64,000 nucleotides of DNA from Burkholderiaceae bacterium (GTDB lineage: Bacteria > Pseudomonadota > Gammaproteobacteria > Burkholderiales > Burkholderiaceae_E), in NCBI GenBank assembly GCA_019635275.1, contig JAHBZV010000001.1:124001-188000 (forward strand), written 5' to 3'. Below, piece after piece: positions 1 to 10,842 of the stretch; the stretch's first letter is position 1; each line of letters starts with the position of its first letter. The translations under genes were made by a program, and so were the position numbers. A model generated the notes under the pieces. The model was given only the letters and a program-made list of their open reading frames with translations, was not told the DNA's origin and searched no databases.

Positions 1-1350
1 GCCGCGAGCGGGCTCGCGCGGTCCCTGCGCTGGCTGGCGATGCTGGCCGTCGCCTCGCTCGCCGCCTGCGCGCAACTCGGCTTCATGACCGACCCCCATC
101 CCCCCGTGATCTTCGTCCATGGCAACGGCGACTCGTCGGCGTTGTGGCAGACGACGATCTGGCGCTTCGAGTCCAACGGCTGGCCGCGCAACCGGCTGGT
201 CGCGATCGACATGCCGTATCCGTACGCGCGCGACGACGACGCGAAGCCGCAGCCCGGCCGCTCGTCGACGGCCGACCAGTTGAAGCAGCTCTCCGCCGAC
301 GTCGATCGGGTGCTGGCGCGTACCGGCGCCAGCGAGGTGGTGCTGGTGGGCAGCTCGCGTGGCGGCTATGCGATCCGCAACTACGTGAAGAACGGCGCCG
401 GGGCGAAGACCGTCTGGCGCGCCGTGCTCGCCGGCACGCCCAATCACGGCATCTGGACGGGCGACTACCTGCCCGGCAACGAGTTCAACGGCACGGGCCC
501 GTTCCTCACCGCGCTCAACGCGCCGCAGGGGCCGCGCGAGCTCGAGGTCTCGCCCGGTCCGCGATGGCTCACGCTGCGCTCGGACGACAACGACAAGTAC
601 GCGCAGCCCGACGGACGCTGGATCGGCCGGCCGGGCAAGCCCACCGGCGTGACCCCCGACGGCCCGGCGCTGCGCGGCGCGCTGAACGTCGTGCTGCCCG
701 GCCTCGACCACCGCGAGGTCGCGTTCCATCCGCGTGCGTTCGAGCAGATCTGGCAGTTCGTCACCAACCAGCCGCCGGTCCGCCTGGCGATCGTTCCCGA
801 GTCGGCGCCGGTGCTCGACGGTCGCATCAGCCAGCCCGGCACCAACCTGCCGATGGCCGGCGTCACCGTCGAGGTCTACGAGGTGGCGCCGCGTACCGGC
901 GAGCGGCTCGGCCCGCCGGTGCACGTGCGCACGACCGGCGCCGACGGCCGCTGGGGCCCTCTGGCGGCGCGCTCCGATGCGCCGTACGAGTTCGTGCTCT
1001 CGGCGCCCGGCTTCGCCACCACGCACATCTACCGTTCGGCGTTCCCGCGCTCGTCGGACCTCGTGCACATGCGCCCGGTGCGCCTGTCCGACGCCGACCG
1101 CAAGGCCGGCAGCGTCGTCGTGATGACGCGCCCGCGCGGCTACTTCGACCTGCGACGCGACCGGATGAGCCTGGACGGCGCGCTGCCGCCGGGGGTGCCG
1201 CCGGGCACGGCCGGCGTGTCGGAGTCGAAGCTGCTGTTGCCGCCGGGGCCGGTTCGCACCGTCGTCGCCGAGTTCAACGGCGAGCGGATCGCGGTGCGCA
1301 GCTGGCCGGCGGGCGAGAACCACGCGGTGTTCGCCGAGCTGCACTACTAG
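1..1350 (+). CDS. alpha/beta-hydrolase (lipase-like) lipoprotein, 5' end outside window
   Basis: Serine hydrolase of the alpha/beta fold, probably exported. Numbered from the ATG at 40, it shows HGNG at residues 27-30 (oxyanion region) and a GSSRG nucleophile elbow with Ser106. The second half (about residues 255-330) looks like a carboxypeptidase-regulatory or Ig-like beta domain. The frame stays open to base 1, and the upstream residues RSLRWLA followed by [10 protein letters not shown] make a lipoprotein signal with its basic n-region, so the true start probably lies left of the window and the ATG at 40 is internal. The substrate is unknown. Lipase-like chemistry is inferred from fold motifs only. 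Confidence 0.75.
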   Translation, partial: AASGLARSLRWLAMLAVASLAACAQLGFMTDPHPPVIFVHGNGDSSALWQTTIWRFESNGWPRNRLVAIDMPYPYARDDDAKPQPGRSSTADQLKQLSADVDRVLARTGASEVVLVGSSRGGYAIRNYVKNGAGAKTVWRAVLAGTPNHGIWTGDYLPGNEFNGTGPFLTALNAPQGPRELEVSPGPRWLTLRSDDNDKYAQPDGRWIGRPGKPTGVTPDGPALRGALNVVLPGLDHREVAFHPRAFEQIWQFVTNQPPVRLAIVPESAPVLDGRISQPGTNLPMAGVTVEVYEVAPRTGERLGPPVHVRTTGADGRWGPLAARSDAPYEFVLSAPGFATTHIYRSAFPRSSDLVHMRPVRLSDADRKAGSVVVMTRPRGYFDLRRDRMSLDGALPPGVPPGTAGVSESKLLLPPGPVRTVVAEFNGERIAVRSWPAGENHAVFAELHY

Positions 1351-1360
1351 GACCGCCGCC

Positions 1361-2440
1361 ATGTCCCGTTTCTGGAGCGCGATCGTCGCGGACCTGAGCC
1401 CGTACGTGCCCGGCGAGCAGCCGAAGCGCGCGGGCCTGGTCAAGCTCAACACCAACGAGAATCCGTATCCCCCGTCGCCGGCCGTGCGCGAGGCGATTCG
1501 TGCCGAACTCGGCGAGGGCGCCGAGATGCTGCGGCTTTACCCCGACCCGCAGTCGAGCGTGCTGTGCGCAACGATCGCGGCGCGCGAGGGTCTCGCGCCG
1601 GAGCAGGTGTTCGTGGGCAACGGCTCCGACGAGGTGCTTGCCTTCGCGTTCCAGGGGCTGCTCGCGCACCCGCGGCCGCTGCGCTTTCCGGACGTCACCT
1701 ACAGTTTCTATCCGACCTGGTGCCGGCTCTACGGCATCGGCTTCGAGACGGTGCCGCTCGCCGAAGGCTTCGCGCTGCGGGTCGACGACTACGCGGGCGG
1801 CGGCCCGGTGATCCTGCCGAACCCGAACGCGCCGACCGGCCGCGCGATTTCGCGCGCCGACGTGGCGCGGCTCGCGGCGGCCAATGCCGACTGGCCGGTG
1901 GTGATCGACGAGGCCTACGTGGAGTTCGGCGCCGAGAGCGCGGCGCCGCTCATCGCGTCGCACCCGAACCTGCTGGTCGTGCGCACGCTGTCGAAGTCGC
2001 ACGCGCTGGCCGGCCTGCGCGTCGGCTACGCGCTGGGCCAGCCGGCGCTCGTCGAAGCGCTGGTGCGGCTGAAGGACAGCTTCAACTCGTATCCGCTCGA
2101 CCGGCTGGCGCAGGCGGGTGCCGTCGCGGCGCTGCGCGACGAGGCGTGGTTCGCGAAGTCGCGCGACGCGGTCGTGGCGAGCCGCGAGCAGCTGGTGGCC
2201 GGGCTCGCGTCGCTCGGCTTCGAGGTGCTGCCGTCGCTGGCGAACTTCGTGTTCGCCCGCCACCCCGCGCACGACGGCGCGGCGCTGGCGCAGGCGCTGC
2301 GCGAGCGCGCGATCGTCGTGCGCCACTTCGCGAAGCCGCGCATCGACCAGTGGCTGCGCATCACGGTGGGTACGCCGCAGCAGTGCGAGGCGCTCATCGT
2401 CGCGGCGCGCGAGATCGTCGGCGCGGGCCTCAATCGGTAG
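1361..2440 (+). CDS. hisC: histidinol-phosphate aminotransferase
   Basis: PLP-dependent class I/II aminotransferase of 359 residues, normal for HisC, which transaminates imidazole-acetol phosphate to histidinol phosphate with glutamate. Visible motifs are [13 protein letters not shown] near the N-terminus, NPNAPTG, the VIDEAYVEF strand, and [18 protein letters not shown] with the PLP lysine at Lys212. It begins 10 bases after the hydrolase stop and may be cotranscribed with it. Other his genes are not in the window. Its last 11 bases overlap the end of the convergent HAD gene. Confidence 0.92.
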   Translation: MSRFWSAIVADLSPYVPGEQPKRAGLVKLNTNENPYPPSPAVREAIRAELGEGAEMLRLYPDPQSSVLCATIAAREGLAPEQVFVGNGSDEVLAFAFQGLLAHPRPLRFPDVTYSFYPTWCRLYGIGFETVPLAEGFALRVDDYAGGGPVILPNPNAPTGRAISRADVARLAAANADWPVVIDEAYVEFGAESAAPLIASHPNLLVVRTLSKSHALAGLRVGYALGQPALVEALVRLKDSFNSYPLDRLAQAGAVAALRDEAWFAKSRDAVVASREQLVAGLASLGFEVLPSLANFVFARHPAHDGAALAQALRERAIVVRHFAKPRIDQWLRITVGTPQQCEALIVAAREIVGAGLNR

Positions 2441-3245
2441 CGTCGCTGCGCGCGTCGATCAGCATCCGCGCGAGCTCGGAGAAGCCCGCGCCGCAGCGCG
2501 ACGGCGTGATCCACGCCGGCAGCGCGTCGAGCCGGTCGCGGAAGTCGAGCACGTTGGCCACGCCGACCGCGTTCGGGAAGAACGCGAACATCGGCGCGTC
2601 GTTGGGCGAGTCGCCGACGAACACGCAACGGCTGCGCTCGGCGTCGAGGTCGAGCCCGAATCGTTCGCGCATCATCAGCCGCGTGGTGCTGAGCTTGTCC
2701 CAGTCGCCGAACCAGCCGTTCACGTGGATCGAGCTCACCTTGGCGTTCATCCCCGCGTCGCGCATCAGCGCAACGATCCGGTCGATCGACGCGGGTGGCA
2801 GCGGCGCGACGTCCTCGCGGAAGTCGATCGCGAGGTCGTAGAGCCGGCAGAACTGGTCGGAGGCCGCCGCGCAGCCGGGCACCTCGCGCAGGACGCGCTC
2901 GCGCACCGCGGCGAGCCGGCGCGCGAAGTCGGCGCGACCGGCGTCGTCGAGCAGGTGGCGCGAATGCAGCTTGCCGGCGCGTTCGTCGTGCCACATCCAG
3001 AACGCGCCGTTCTCGCCGATCACGGCGTCGACCGGCCACATCCTCGCAATGTGGTCGCACCATCCGGCCGGGCGTCCGGTGACCGGGACGACGCGCAGGC
3101 CGGCGGCGCGCAGCGCCTCGATCGCGCCATAGGCCCGCGCCGTCAGGCGGCCGTCGGTCGTCAGCGTGTCGTCGATGTCGGCGAGCACCGTGTGCACCGC
3201 CGCGGCGGCGGCGCGCGGGAACGCGGCGAGCGGCCTCGGCTCCAC
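2430..3245 (-). CDS. HAD-superfamily (IIB-type) phosphatase
   Basis: HAD hydrolase of about 271 residues. Motif I is DIDDT near residue 23 (nucleophile and acid/base aspartates), there is a VTGR loop, and the last motif is GDSPND. The long cap between them fits subclass IIB (sucrose-phosphatase or mannosyl-phosphoglycerate-phosphatase-like). No ATG precedes motif I. I chose the GTG at 3245, which lies 11 bases after the stop of the upstream EEP gene. It is last in the glpD-ugp operon, so a role in dephosphorylating an imported organophosphate is plausible but inferred. Confidence 0.8.
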   Translation of the reverse strand: MEPRPLAAFPRAAAAAVHTVLADIDDTLTTDGRLTARAYGAIEALRAAGLRVVPVTGRPAGWCDHIARMWPVDAVIGENGAFWMWHDERAGKLHSRHLLDDAGRADFARRLAAVRERVLREVPGCAAASDQFCRLYDLAIDFREDVAPLPPASIDRIVALMRDAGMNAKVSSIHVNGWFGDWDKLSTTRLMMRERFGLDLDAERSRCVFVGDSPNDAPMFAFFPNAVGVANVLDFRDRLDALPAWITPSRCGAGFSELARMLIDARSDATD

Positions 3246-3256
3246 GGCGCGGGGCC

Positions 3257-4105
3257 TCAGGCGAGCTCCACCAGCACCGGCTGGTGGTCCGAGGCCTGCG
3301 TGTCGCCGTCGACGCGGACCGCGCGCAAATGCGGCGCGAGGTCGTCGCTGACGTAGACGAAGTCGCAGGTGTACGGCGCCGGCCACTGCACGCGGTCGTG
3401 CACGCCGTTGGTGAAGGGGTGGGGCGCGTGCGGATGCCTTGCCTGCCACGCGTCGACGAGCCCGGTCGAGCCTTCGCCGAGCGGCGCCTGCAGCCGCGCA
3501 TGCAACGGGTCGTCGGGCCGGAAATTGAAGTCGCCGGTGAGGATCGCCGAGCGGGTCTGAGGCGTGCTGCGGAACGGGCTGTCGGAGTCGTCGAGCTCGC
3601 GGTCGACCCTCGCGTGGCCGCAGGCCTCGGCGTGGCGCGCGCGGATCGCCTCGACCTGCGCGATGCGCTGCAGGCCCGAGTAGTACTCGAGGTGCGTGGT
3701 CATCACCCGGATCGGGCCGAGCGCCGTCTCGACCGTCGCTTCGAGCAGCACGCGCGGCATGCTCTTCGCGTGCGGATCGCTCGGCCACGGCAGCTGGATG
3801 CGCAGCGCCTGCGCGACCGGCAGGCGGCTCAGGATCATGTTGCCGAACGCGCGGCGCGCGCTGCCCGGCGCCGGCGTGTCGACCGCCGCGGCGGGCACCG
3901 GCGTGTAGCCGGGCAGCAGCCGCGCGAGCCACTCGAACTGGTTCTCGCCGCGGCTCCCGTCGAGGCCGGGGAAGTTCGCGGCCACCTCCTGCAGGCACAG
4001 CACGTCGAAGTCGGCCAGCGCGCGCGCGTGCGCGACGATGCGCGCCGGATCGACGCGGCCGTCGCAGCCGCGGCACCACTGGATGTTCCAGGTGATCAGC
4101 TTCAT
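3257..4105 (-). CDS. endonuclease/exonuclease/phosphatase (EEP) family hydrolase
   Basis: 282-residue metal-dependent phosphodiesterase or phosphatase. The full EEP signature is present: ITWNIQW at the N-terminus (Asn), LQEV (metal-binding Glu), TTHLEYYS (His), TGDFNF (Asp/Asn) and SDHQPV at the C-terminus (Asp-His). No signal peptide is seen, so it is likely cytosolic. It follows ugpE by 13 bases and precedes the HAD gene by 11, so it belongs to the same transcript. The family includes nucleases, sphingomyelinases and phosphodiesterases. In this operon a glycerophosphodiesterase-like activity is a reasonable guess, not a demonstrated one. Confidence 0.85.
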   Translation of the reverse strand: MKLITWNIQWCRGCDGRVDPARIVAHARALADFDVLCLQEVAANFPGLDGSRGENQFEWLARLLPGYTPVPAAAVDTPAPGSARRAFGNMILSRLPVAQALRIQLPWPSDPHAKSMPRVLLEATVETALGPIRVMTTHLEYYSGLQRIAQVEAIRARHAEACGHARVDRELDDSDSPFRSTPQTRSAILTGDFNFRPDDPLHARLQAPLGEGSTGLVDAWQARHPHAPHPFTNGVHDRVQWPAPYTCDFVYVSDDLAPHLRAVRVDGDTQASDHQPVLVELA

Positions 4106-4118
4106 CGGCGGATTCCGT

Positions 4119-4946
4119 TCATCGTATGCCGGCGCGCATGAACGACTGCACGAACTGGCGCTGGAACAGCAGGAATCCCAGCAGCAGCGGCGCCGACGTC
4201 ATCAACGTGGCCGCGGTGATGATCGACCAGTCGACGCCCTGGTCGGTGGACGAGAACACCTGCAGGCCCACGGTGAGGGGGCGCGTCTCGACCGAGTTCG
4301 TGATGATCAGCGGCCACAGGAAATTGTTCCAGTGATGGCTCACCGACACCAGCGCATAGGCGAGGTAGACCGGCTTCGCGAGCGGCACGTAGACCTTCAG
4401 CAGCACCTGCAGCGCGCCCGCGCCCTCGACGCGCGCGGCCTCGTCGAGCTCGCGCGGGACGGTCTTGAACGTCTGCCGCAGCAGGAAGATGCCGAACGCC
4501 GACGCGAAGTACGGCAGGCCGATCGCGAGGATCGTGTCGCGCAGCCCCAGCGCGTTCATCGTCGCGTAGTTCTCGACGATCAGCACGTCGGGCATCACCA
4601 TCAGCTGCAGAAGCACCAGGAAGAAGACCAGGTCGCGGCCGCGGAACTCGTAGCGCGCGAACGCGTAGGCCGCCAGCGTCCCCAGCACCATCTGCGCGGC
4701 GAGGATCATCGTCACCAGCGCGAACGTGTTCAGGAAATAACGCGCGAACGGCGCCGCGTGCCACGCGCCGGCGAAGTTCGACAGCGTCAGCGGCGCGCCC
4801 AGCTCGAAGCGGGTCGAGTACTCCGACGGGTGGAACGCGGTCCACACTGCGTACGCGAGCGGCAGGATCCACAGCAGCCCGAGCATCCACGCGGCGGCGG
4901 ATTCGAGGGCGTGGGTCCCCCGGCCAATGCGGAACGGCGCGTTCAT
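4119..4946 (-). CDS. ugpE: glycerol-3-phosphate/sugar ABC transporter permease (UgpE-type)
   Basis: 275-residue inner-membrane permease of the CUT1/MalG-like class. It has several hydrophobic segments and a C-terminal EAA loop (DEAARVEGAGALQVLLKVYVPLAKP), the site that docks the ATPase. It overlaps the upstream ugpA by 4 bases (ATGA), the usual arrangement for paired permeases. Neighbouring glpD argues for glycerol-3-phosphate or a glycerophosphodiester as cargo, but CUT1 permeases cannot be assigned a substrate from sequence alone. Confidence 0.85.
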   Translation of the reverse strand: MNAPFRIGRGTHALESAAAWMLGLLWILPLAYAVWTAFHPSEYSTRFELGAPLTLSNFAGAWHAAPFARYFLNTFALVTMILAAQMVLGTLAAYAFARYEFRGRDLVFFLVLLQLMVMPDVLIVENYATMNALGLRDTILAIGLPYFASAFGIFLLRQTFKTVPRELDEAARVEGAGALQVLLKVYVPLAKPVYLAYALVSVSHHWNNFLWPLIITNSVETRPLTVGLQVFSSTDQGVDWSIITAATLMTSAPLLLGFLLFQRQFVQSFMRAGIR

Positions 4947-5830
4947 TGGTAGTGGGTGCGCCGGTCGAGGAAGCGGAACTTCACGAACGCGGTGGCGCCG
5001 AGGATCGCCAGCACCACCACCGTGAGCGCCGCCGCGTAGGCCGAGTCCCAGAAGCTGAAGCCGACCTGGTAGATGTAGTACAGCAGCAGCGCGCTGGCAT
5101 TGTCGGGTCCGCCGCGCGTCATCACGAAGATGTGGTCGACCATGCGCACCGAGTTGATCAGCGCGTTGATCAGCACGAAGAGCGTCGTCGGCATCAGCAA
5201 CGGAAACAGCACGCGCCGGAAGTACTGCGCGCGTGACGCGCCCTCGATCGCGGCCGCCTCGGCCAGCGTCGGCGAGATCTGTTGCAGCGCGGCCAGGTAG
5301 AAGATCATGAAGAACCCGGCCTCCTTCCAGATTGCCACGACCATCGTCGCGCCGAGCACCGTGCTGCGATCACCCAGCCAGTTGTGGCTGGGCAGCCCGA
5401 GCGCGCCGGTGAGCTGTTCGAGCAGCCCGTACTGCGGCGTGTAGAAGAACAGCCAGATGTTGGCTACCGCGATCATCGGCAGCACGGTCGGCGTGAAGTA
5501 CGCCAGCCGCAGGAAGCCGCGGCCGGCGATGCGCCCGTTCACCCACAACGCCATCGCGATCGCCAGCGCGATCGATGCGGGAATCGTGCCCAGCGCGAAC
5601 CACAGGTTGTTCCACAGCGCCTGCCAGAAGACGTCGTCCTCGAGCATCAGCTGGTAGTTCTCCAGGCCGACGAACACCGCCGGCCGCGCGCCCTTCGGGG
5701 TCGAGAAGAAGCTGTGCCATGCGGTCGCGACCGCCGGATAGTGCGTGAACGCGACCAGCAGCACCATCGCCGGCAGCAGCAGCAGCCAGCCGGTGACCTG
5801 CGGCTGGCTGCCCGTGCGAATCGCGTTCAC
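4943..5830 (-). CDS. ugpA: glycerol-3-phosphate/sugar ABC transporter permease (UgpA-type)
   Basis: 295-residue MalF-like permease partner. It starts with GTG at 5830. The first transmembrane span is at about residues 15-35 (LLLLPAMVLLVAFTHYPAV) and the EAA loop reads AEAAAIEGASRAQYFRRVLFP. It sits 55 bases after ugpB and overlaps ugpE by 4 bases. It forms the heterodimeric channel of the importer together with UgpE and UgpC. Confidence 0.85.
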   Translation of the reverse strand: MNAIRTGSQPQVTGWLLLLPAMVLLVAFTHYPAVATAWHSFFSTPKGARPAVFVGLENYQLMLEDDVFWQALWNNLWFALGTIPASIALAIAMALWVNGRIAGRGFLRLAYFTPTVLPMIAVANIWLFFYTPQYGLLEQLTGALGLPSHNWLGDRSTVLGATMVVAIWKEAGFFMIFYLAALQQISPTLAEAAAIEGASRAQYFRRVLFPLLMPTTLFVLINALINSVRMVDHIFVMTRGGPDNASALLLYYIYQVGFSFWDSAYAAALTVVVLAILGATAFVKFRFLDRRTHYQ

Positions 5831-5885
5831 GCTCCCATCCCCACTACGGTCGCCTCGCCGTCGCGGCCGCGCCGGCTCCGGGGCA

Positions 5886-7168
5886 TCAGCGCCGGTACGG
5901 CCGCAGGATCCGGGCCGCCTCGCGCTGCGCGTCCTTCATCGCGTCGGCCGGCGACTTCGAACCGGTGAGCGCCGCCTGCAGCCCGTCGTTGAGCGCCTTG
6001 GTCACGCGCTGGTTGTCGTGCGTGGACAGCTCGGCGACCGAGAACTGCAGCTGGTCGCGCGCGACGGTAGCCTGCGGAACCTCCTGCACGTACTTCTTCA
6101 TTTCCGGCGTCTCCCACGCGGCCGGCGTCACCGCGACGTAGCCGGTCGCGATGCTCCACTGCGCGGCGCGCTGCGGCGCGGTCGCCCACTTCGCGAACTT
6201 CAGCGCGGCGGCCTGCTCCTCGGGCGAGGTCTTCTTGAAGATGTAGAAGTTGCCGCCGCCGGTCGGGCTGCCGCGGCGCTTCTTCTCGGGCAGCATCGCC
6301 ACGCCGAACGGGAAGCCGGCGTTCGTGCGGATGTTGGTCAGGTTGCCCGTGGTGGTCCAGATCATCGCGGCCTTCTTCTCGAAGAAGTCCTTCGGCGTCG
6401 TGCCCCACTCGATGACGCCGCCGGGCATCACCTTGTGCTTCGCCGACAGGTCGACCCAGTACTGCAGCGCCTCGATCACCTCGGGCTTGTCGAAGTACGT
6501 TTCGGTGCCGGCCTCGTTCATCAGCAGCGCGCCGTTGGGCGTCGTCAGGCCCTGGAACAGCCAGTACGGGAAGCCCGACGACGGGATCTTCACGCCCCAC
6601 TGCGTGACGTTGCCGCTGGCGTCGGTCTTCGTGAGCTTCTTCGCGTACTCGACCATCTGGTCCCAGTTCGCGGGGCCCTTGTCGGGATCGAGCCCGGCCT
6701 CCTTGAACAGCTCCTTGTTCCAGTACAACACGATCGTCGAGCGCTGGAACGGCACGCCCCAGGTCTTGCCGCCGGTGCGGCTGTTCATCATGAAGCTGTC
6801 GTAGAAGCCGCCCAGCCACTTCCTGTCGTCGGCGCTGGTCGCCAGCCCGTCGATCGGCACGATCGCGTCCTCGTCGATCAGCGTGAACATGTCGGTGGAC
6901 AGCAGCACCGCGACGTGCGGCGGCTGGCCGCTCTTGAACGCGGTGAGCGCCTTGACGATGCTCTCCTGGTAGGTGCCCGAGTACACCGGCTTCACCTTGA
7001 TGCCGGGGTTCTCCTTTTCGAAGTCGGCGGCCATCTGGTCGATCGTCTTCGTCACCGGGCCGCCGACGGCGACCGGGTAGTAGAAGGTCAGCTCGACCGG
7101 CTTTTGCGCGTACGCGGGCAGCGCGGCGGCGATCGTCGACGCGGCGAGCGCCTTCAGCAGGGTTCTTC

Positions 7169-7172
<4 letters not shown>
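5886..7172 (-). CDS. ugpB: extracellular solute-binding protein (UgpB-type)
   Basis: 428-residue periplasmic binding protein with a signal peptide (MRRTLLKALAASTIAAALPAYA) cleaved near residue 22. The mature start (ELTFYYPVAVGGPV) and the SBP type 1 core match glycerol-3-phosphate and sugar-binding proteins. A good ribosome site (AGAGGAG) precedes the ATG at 7172, which overlaps the ugpC stop as ATGA. In the E. coli ugp operon the binding protein comes first; here the ATPase gene precedes it. Confidence 0.86.
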
Positions 7173-8224
<1,052 letters not shown>

Positions 8225-8243
8225 CGGGAAGTCCGTTATTCGA

Positions 8244-9758
8244 TCACCCGATTGTTGCAGCACGGTGTCGGTGCCGGTCGAACCAGCGCGCGAAGTCGGC
8301 GCGCTGTGCGACGCTCATGTGAAGCCCGGCCTTCGTCCGGCGCCAAAGCACGTCGTCGGCGCTGCCCGCCCACTCGTGCTCGACGAACCACTCGACTTCG
8401 CGCTCGCACAACCCGCCGCCGAAGTCGCGGCCGAGGTCGGCGAGCGAGCGCGCGTCGCCGAGGACCTCGTCGGCGAGCGTGCCGTGGCGTCGGAACAGCG
8501 CCTCGAGCAGCGGCTGCGGCAGCGTCGGGCGACGCGCGCGCAGTACGTCGCGCGCGATCGCGACGTCTTTCGCCGCCCCGGGCAGCGGCTCCTCGTGCGT
8601 CCATGCGCCGCGAGCCGACCCCAGCCACGGCTGCAGCTTCTCGAGCGCCGCCTCGGCGAGCCGGCGGTAGGTGGTGATCTTGCCGCCGAACACCGCGAGT
8701 TGCGCGACGCCGTCGCGCTCGTCGACCACCAGCGTGTAGTCGCGCGTGATCTCGGACGGATCGTTCGAGCCGTCGTCGTACAGCGGCCGCACCCCGGTGT
8801 AGCTCCAGACGACGTCGTGCTCGGCGAGCGGCCGGGCGAGGTAGCGGTTGACCGCGTCGAGCAGGTAACGGGTCTCCTCGACGCTGATCGCGCGCGCCTC
8901 GGCGAGGCCCTGCACCGCGACGTCGGTAGTGCCGATCAGCGTGAAGCGGCGCTCGTACGGGATCATGAACACGATGCGCTTGTCGTGGTTCTGCAGGATG
9001 AACGCGTGCTCGCCCGGGTACGCGCGGGGCACCACGACGTGGCTGCCCTTCACCAGCTGCACCCTGGCCGGCACGTCGCCGCCCCCGATGGCGTCGAGCA
9101 CCGGCTTCACCCACGGGCCGGCCGCGTTGACCAGCGCCCGGGCGCGCAGCGTGCCTCGCGCGCCCGTCCTGGCGTCCTCGATCGCGGCGTGCCAATGGCC
9201 GTCGCGCCGCTCGGCCGAGACGAAGCGGGTGCGCGGCATGAGCAGCGCGCCGTGCGCCTGCGCCGAGCGCAGGTTCAGGATGACCAGCCGCGCGTCGTCG
9301 ACCCAGGCGTCGGAATAGGCGAAGCCGCGTGTGATGCGCGGATCGAGCCCGGCGCCATAGCCGTCCGGCGCCAGCCGTACCGCGCGCGACTTCGGCAGGC
9401 TGATGCGGCCGCCGAGGTGGTCGTAGAGCCACAGGCCGGTGCGGATCATCCACGCCGGGCGAAGGCCCGCGACCTGCGGCATCACGAAGCGCAGCGGCCA
9501 CGCGATGTGCGGCGCGAGCCGCAGCAGCACCTCGCGCTCGGCCAGCGCCTCGGCGACCAGCCGGAATTCGTAGTGCTCGAGATAGCGCAGGCCGCCGTGG
9601 ATCAGCTTGGTGCTGGCCGACGAGGTCGCGCCGCCGAAGTCGCCCTGCTCGACCAGCGCGACGCGCAGGCCGCGGCCGGCCGCGTCGCGCGCGATGCCCG
9701 CGCCGTTGATGCCGCCGCCGACGACGAGCAGGTCGAGTGCGTCGGCTGCATGCGTCAC
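8244..9758 (-). CDS. glpD: aerobic glycerol-3-phosphate dehydrogenase (FAD)
   Basis: 504-residue membrane-associated flavoenzyme, the same size as E. coli GlpD. It oxidises glycerol-3-phosphate to dihydroxyacetone phosphate and feeds electrons to quinone. The FAD-binding motif LVVGGGINGAGIARDAAGRG sits at the N-terminus, followed by TSSASTKLIHGGLRYLE. I chose the GTG at 9758: it has a GGGAGG ribosome site and overlaps the regulator stop by 4 bases (GTGA). It links the Ugp importer to central metabolism. Confidence 0.93.
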   Translation of the reverse strand: MTHAADALDLLVVGGGINGAGIARDAAGRGLRVALVEQGDFGGATSSASTKLIHGGLRYLEHYEFRLVAEALAEREVLLRLAPHIAWPLRFVMPQVAGLRPAWMIRTGLWLYDHLGGRISLPKSRAVRLAPDGYGAGLDPRITRGFAYSDAWVDDARLVILNLRSAQAHGALLMPRTRFVSAERRDGHWHAAIEDARTGARGTLRARALVNAAGPWVKPVLDAIGGGDVPARVQLVKGSHVVVPRAYPGEHAFILQNHDKRIVFMIPYERRFTLIGTTDVAVQGLAEARAISVEETRYLLDAVNRYLARPLAEHDVVWSYTGVRPLYDDGSNDPSEITRDYTLVVDERDGVAQLAVFGGKITTYRRLAEAALEKLQPWLGSARGAWTHEEPLPGAAKDVAIARDVLRARRPTLPQPLLEALFRRHGTLADEVLGDARSLADLGRDFGGGLCEREVEWFVEHEWAGSADDVLWRRTKAGLHMSVAQRADFARWFDRHRHRAATIG

Positions 9759-10747
9759 GCGCGCCTCCCGGGGCGCGACCTGGCCGGCGCGTCGCCGGCG
9801 AGCAGCAGGCGCGCGGTCGGCTCGTCGACGACCAGCGTGTTGACGAATCGGCCCGCGAGCGCCGCGCGCAGGCCCTCGGCCTTGCCGGTGCCGCTGGCGA
9901 CGCAGATCGAGTGCTTCGCGCGCCGCAGCAGCGACAGGTCGGGCCCGCTCGCGCGCGCATTCAGCGCGATGTCGTCGTAGCTGCCGTCGGCGCGGAAGAA
10001 CACCGTCGCGATGTCGCCCACGACGCGGTCGCGGCGCAGGCTGCGCAGGTCGGCCGGCTCGAGGAAGCCGCCGCTGTGCACGTGGCTGGGCACCTGGCCG
10101 GAGAACGCGCCCACGCTGAAGACCAGGATCCTCGCACGTCGCTGCAGTTCGAGCAGGCGCCTGACGCTGCGCTCGCGCCACAGCGCCGTGCGGGTCTGCG
10201 CGTAGTCGAAGAACGCCGGCACCGGAAATGCGTGGGGGCGCGCGCCGTAGTTCTGCGCGATGCGCATCACGATGTCGCTGCTGAAAGTGCTGTCGATGTC
10301 CTGCGTGGTGCCCGAGCCGTTGAGCGCGACCACGTCCACGTTGGCGACCGGCTTCGGCGAGAGCTTCGAGGCCACCTTGCGCAACGTGGTGCCCCACGCG
10401 ATGCCGACCACGGCGTCGGCGTCGACGACCGTGTTCAGGTAGCCGGCGGCGAAGGCGGCGACCCGCTCGAGCCAGTCGTGCTCGTCGGCGGTCTCGGGTA
10501 CCGACACGACGCGGGCCACGCGCAGGCCGAAGCGCTCGCGAAGCCGCGCCTCGATGCCCTGCGGATGCTGCGCCGGGTCGTGGATGCGGATCTCGACCAG
10601 GCCGCGCTCGTGCGCGCGCGAGAGCAGCCGCGACACCGTCGAGCGCGACGTGCGCAACTCGTCGGCGATCCGGGCCGTGGTGAGGTGATCGTAGTAGTAC
10701 AGGCGCGCCACGCGGATCGACAGCGCGTCCTGCTCGCTGGCAAGCAT
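9755..10747 (-). CDS. SorC/DeoR-type sugar-binding transcriptional regulator
   Basis: 330-residue repressor or activator. The N-terminal helix-turn-helix lies at about residues 22-45 (TTARIADELRTSRSTVSRLL). The rest is a SorC-type effector domain with a GIAWGTTL phosphate-binding-like loop and an ASGTGK segment. It is not the usual GlpR architecture. As the first gene of the glpD-ugp operon it probably senses a phosphorylated C3 or sugar compound. A 16-bp palindrome (10767-10782) just upstream is a natural autoregulatory operator. Confidence 0.83.
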   Translation of the reverse strand: MLASEQDALSIRVARLYYYDHLTTARIADELRTSRSTVSRLLSRAHERGLVEIRIHDPAQHPQGIEARLRERFGLRVARVVSVPETADEHDWLERVAAFAAGYLNTVVDADAVVGIAWGTTLRKVASKLSPKPVANVDVVALNGSGTTQDIDSTFSSDIVMRIAQNYGARPHAFPVPAFFDYAQTRTALWRERSVRRLLELQRRARILVFSVGAFSGQVPSHVHSGGFLEPADLRSLRRDRVVGDIATVFFRADGSYDDIALNARASGPDLSLLRRAKHSICVASGTGKAEGLRAALAGRFVNTLVVDEPTARLLLAGDAPARSRPGRRA

Positions 10748-10766
10748 GCACGGATTTTCACGGAGA

Positions 10767-10782
10767 TTGCACGAACGTGCAA
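10767..10782 (-). promoter_or_regulatory. palindromic operator and promoter of the glpD-ugp operon
   Basis: TTGCACG-AA-CGTGCAA is a perfect 7-bp inverted repeat with a 2-base centre, 20 bases upstream of the regulator start. Read on the minus strand, TTGCAC inside the palindrome is followed after 17 bases by GAAAAT, a weak -35/-10 pair. That would put transcription at or within a few bases of the ATG (10747). The promoter assignment is tentative; the palindrome is certain. Confidence 0.6.
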
Positions 10783-10842
10783 GCCCGCGCAGGCGCCGCG
10801 CCGTGCGAGACTGCGGACACCTCCGTCGAGCCGCCTGCCGCC

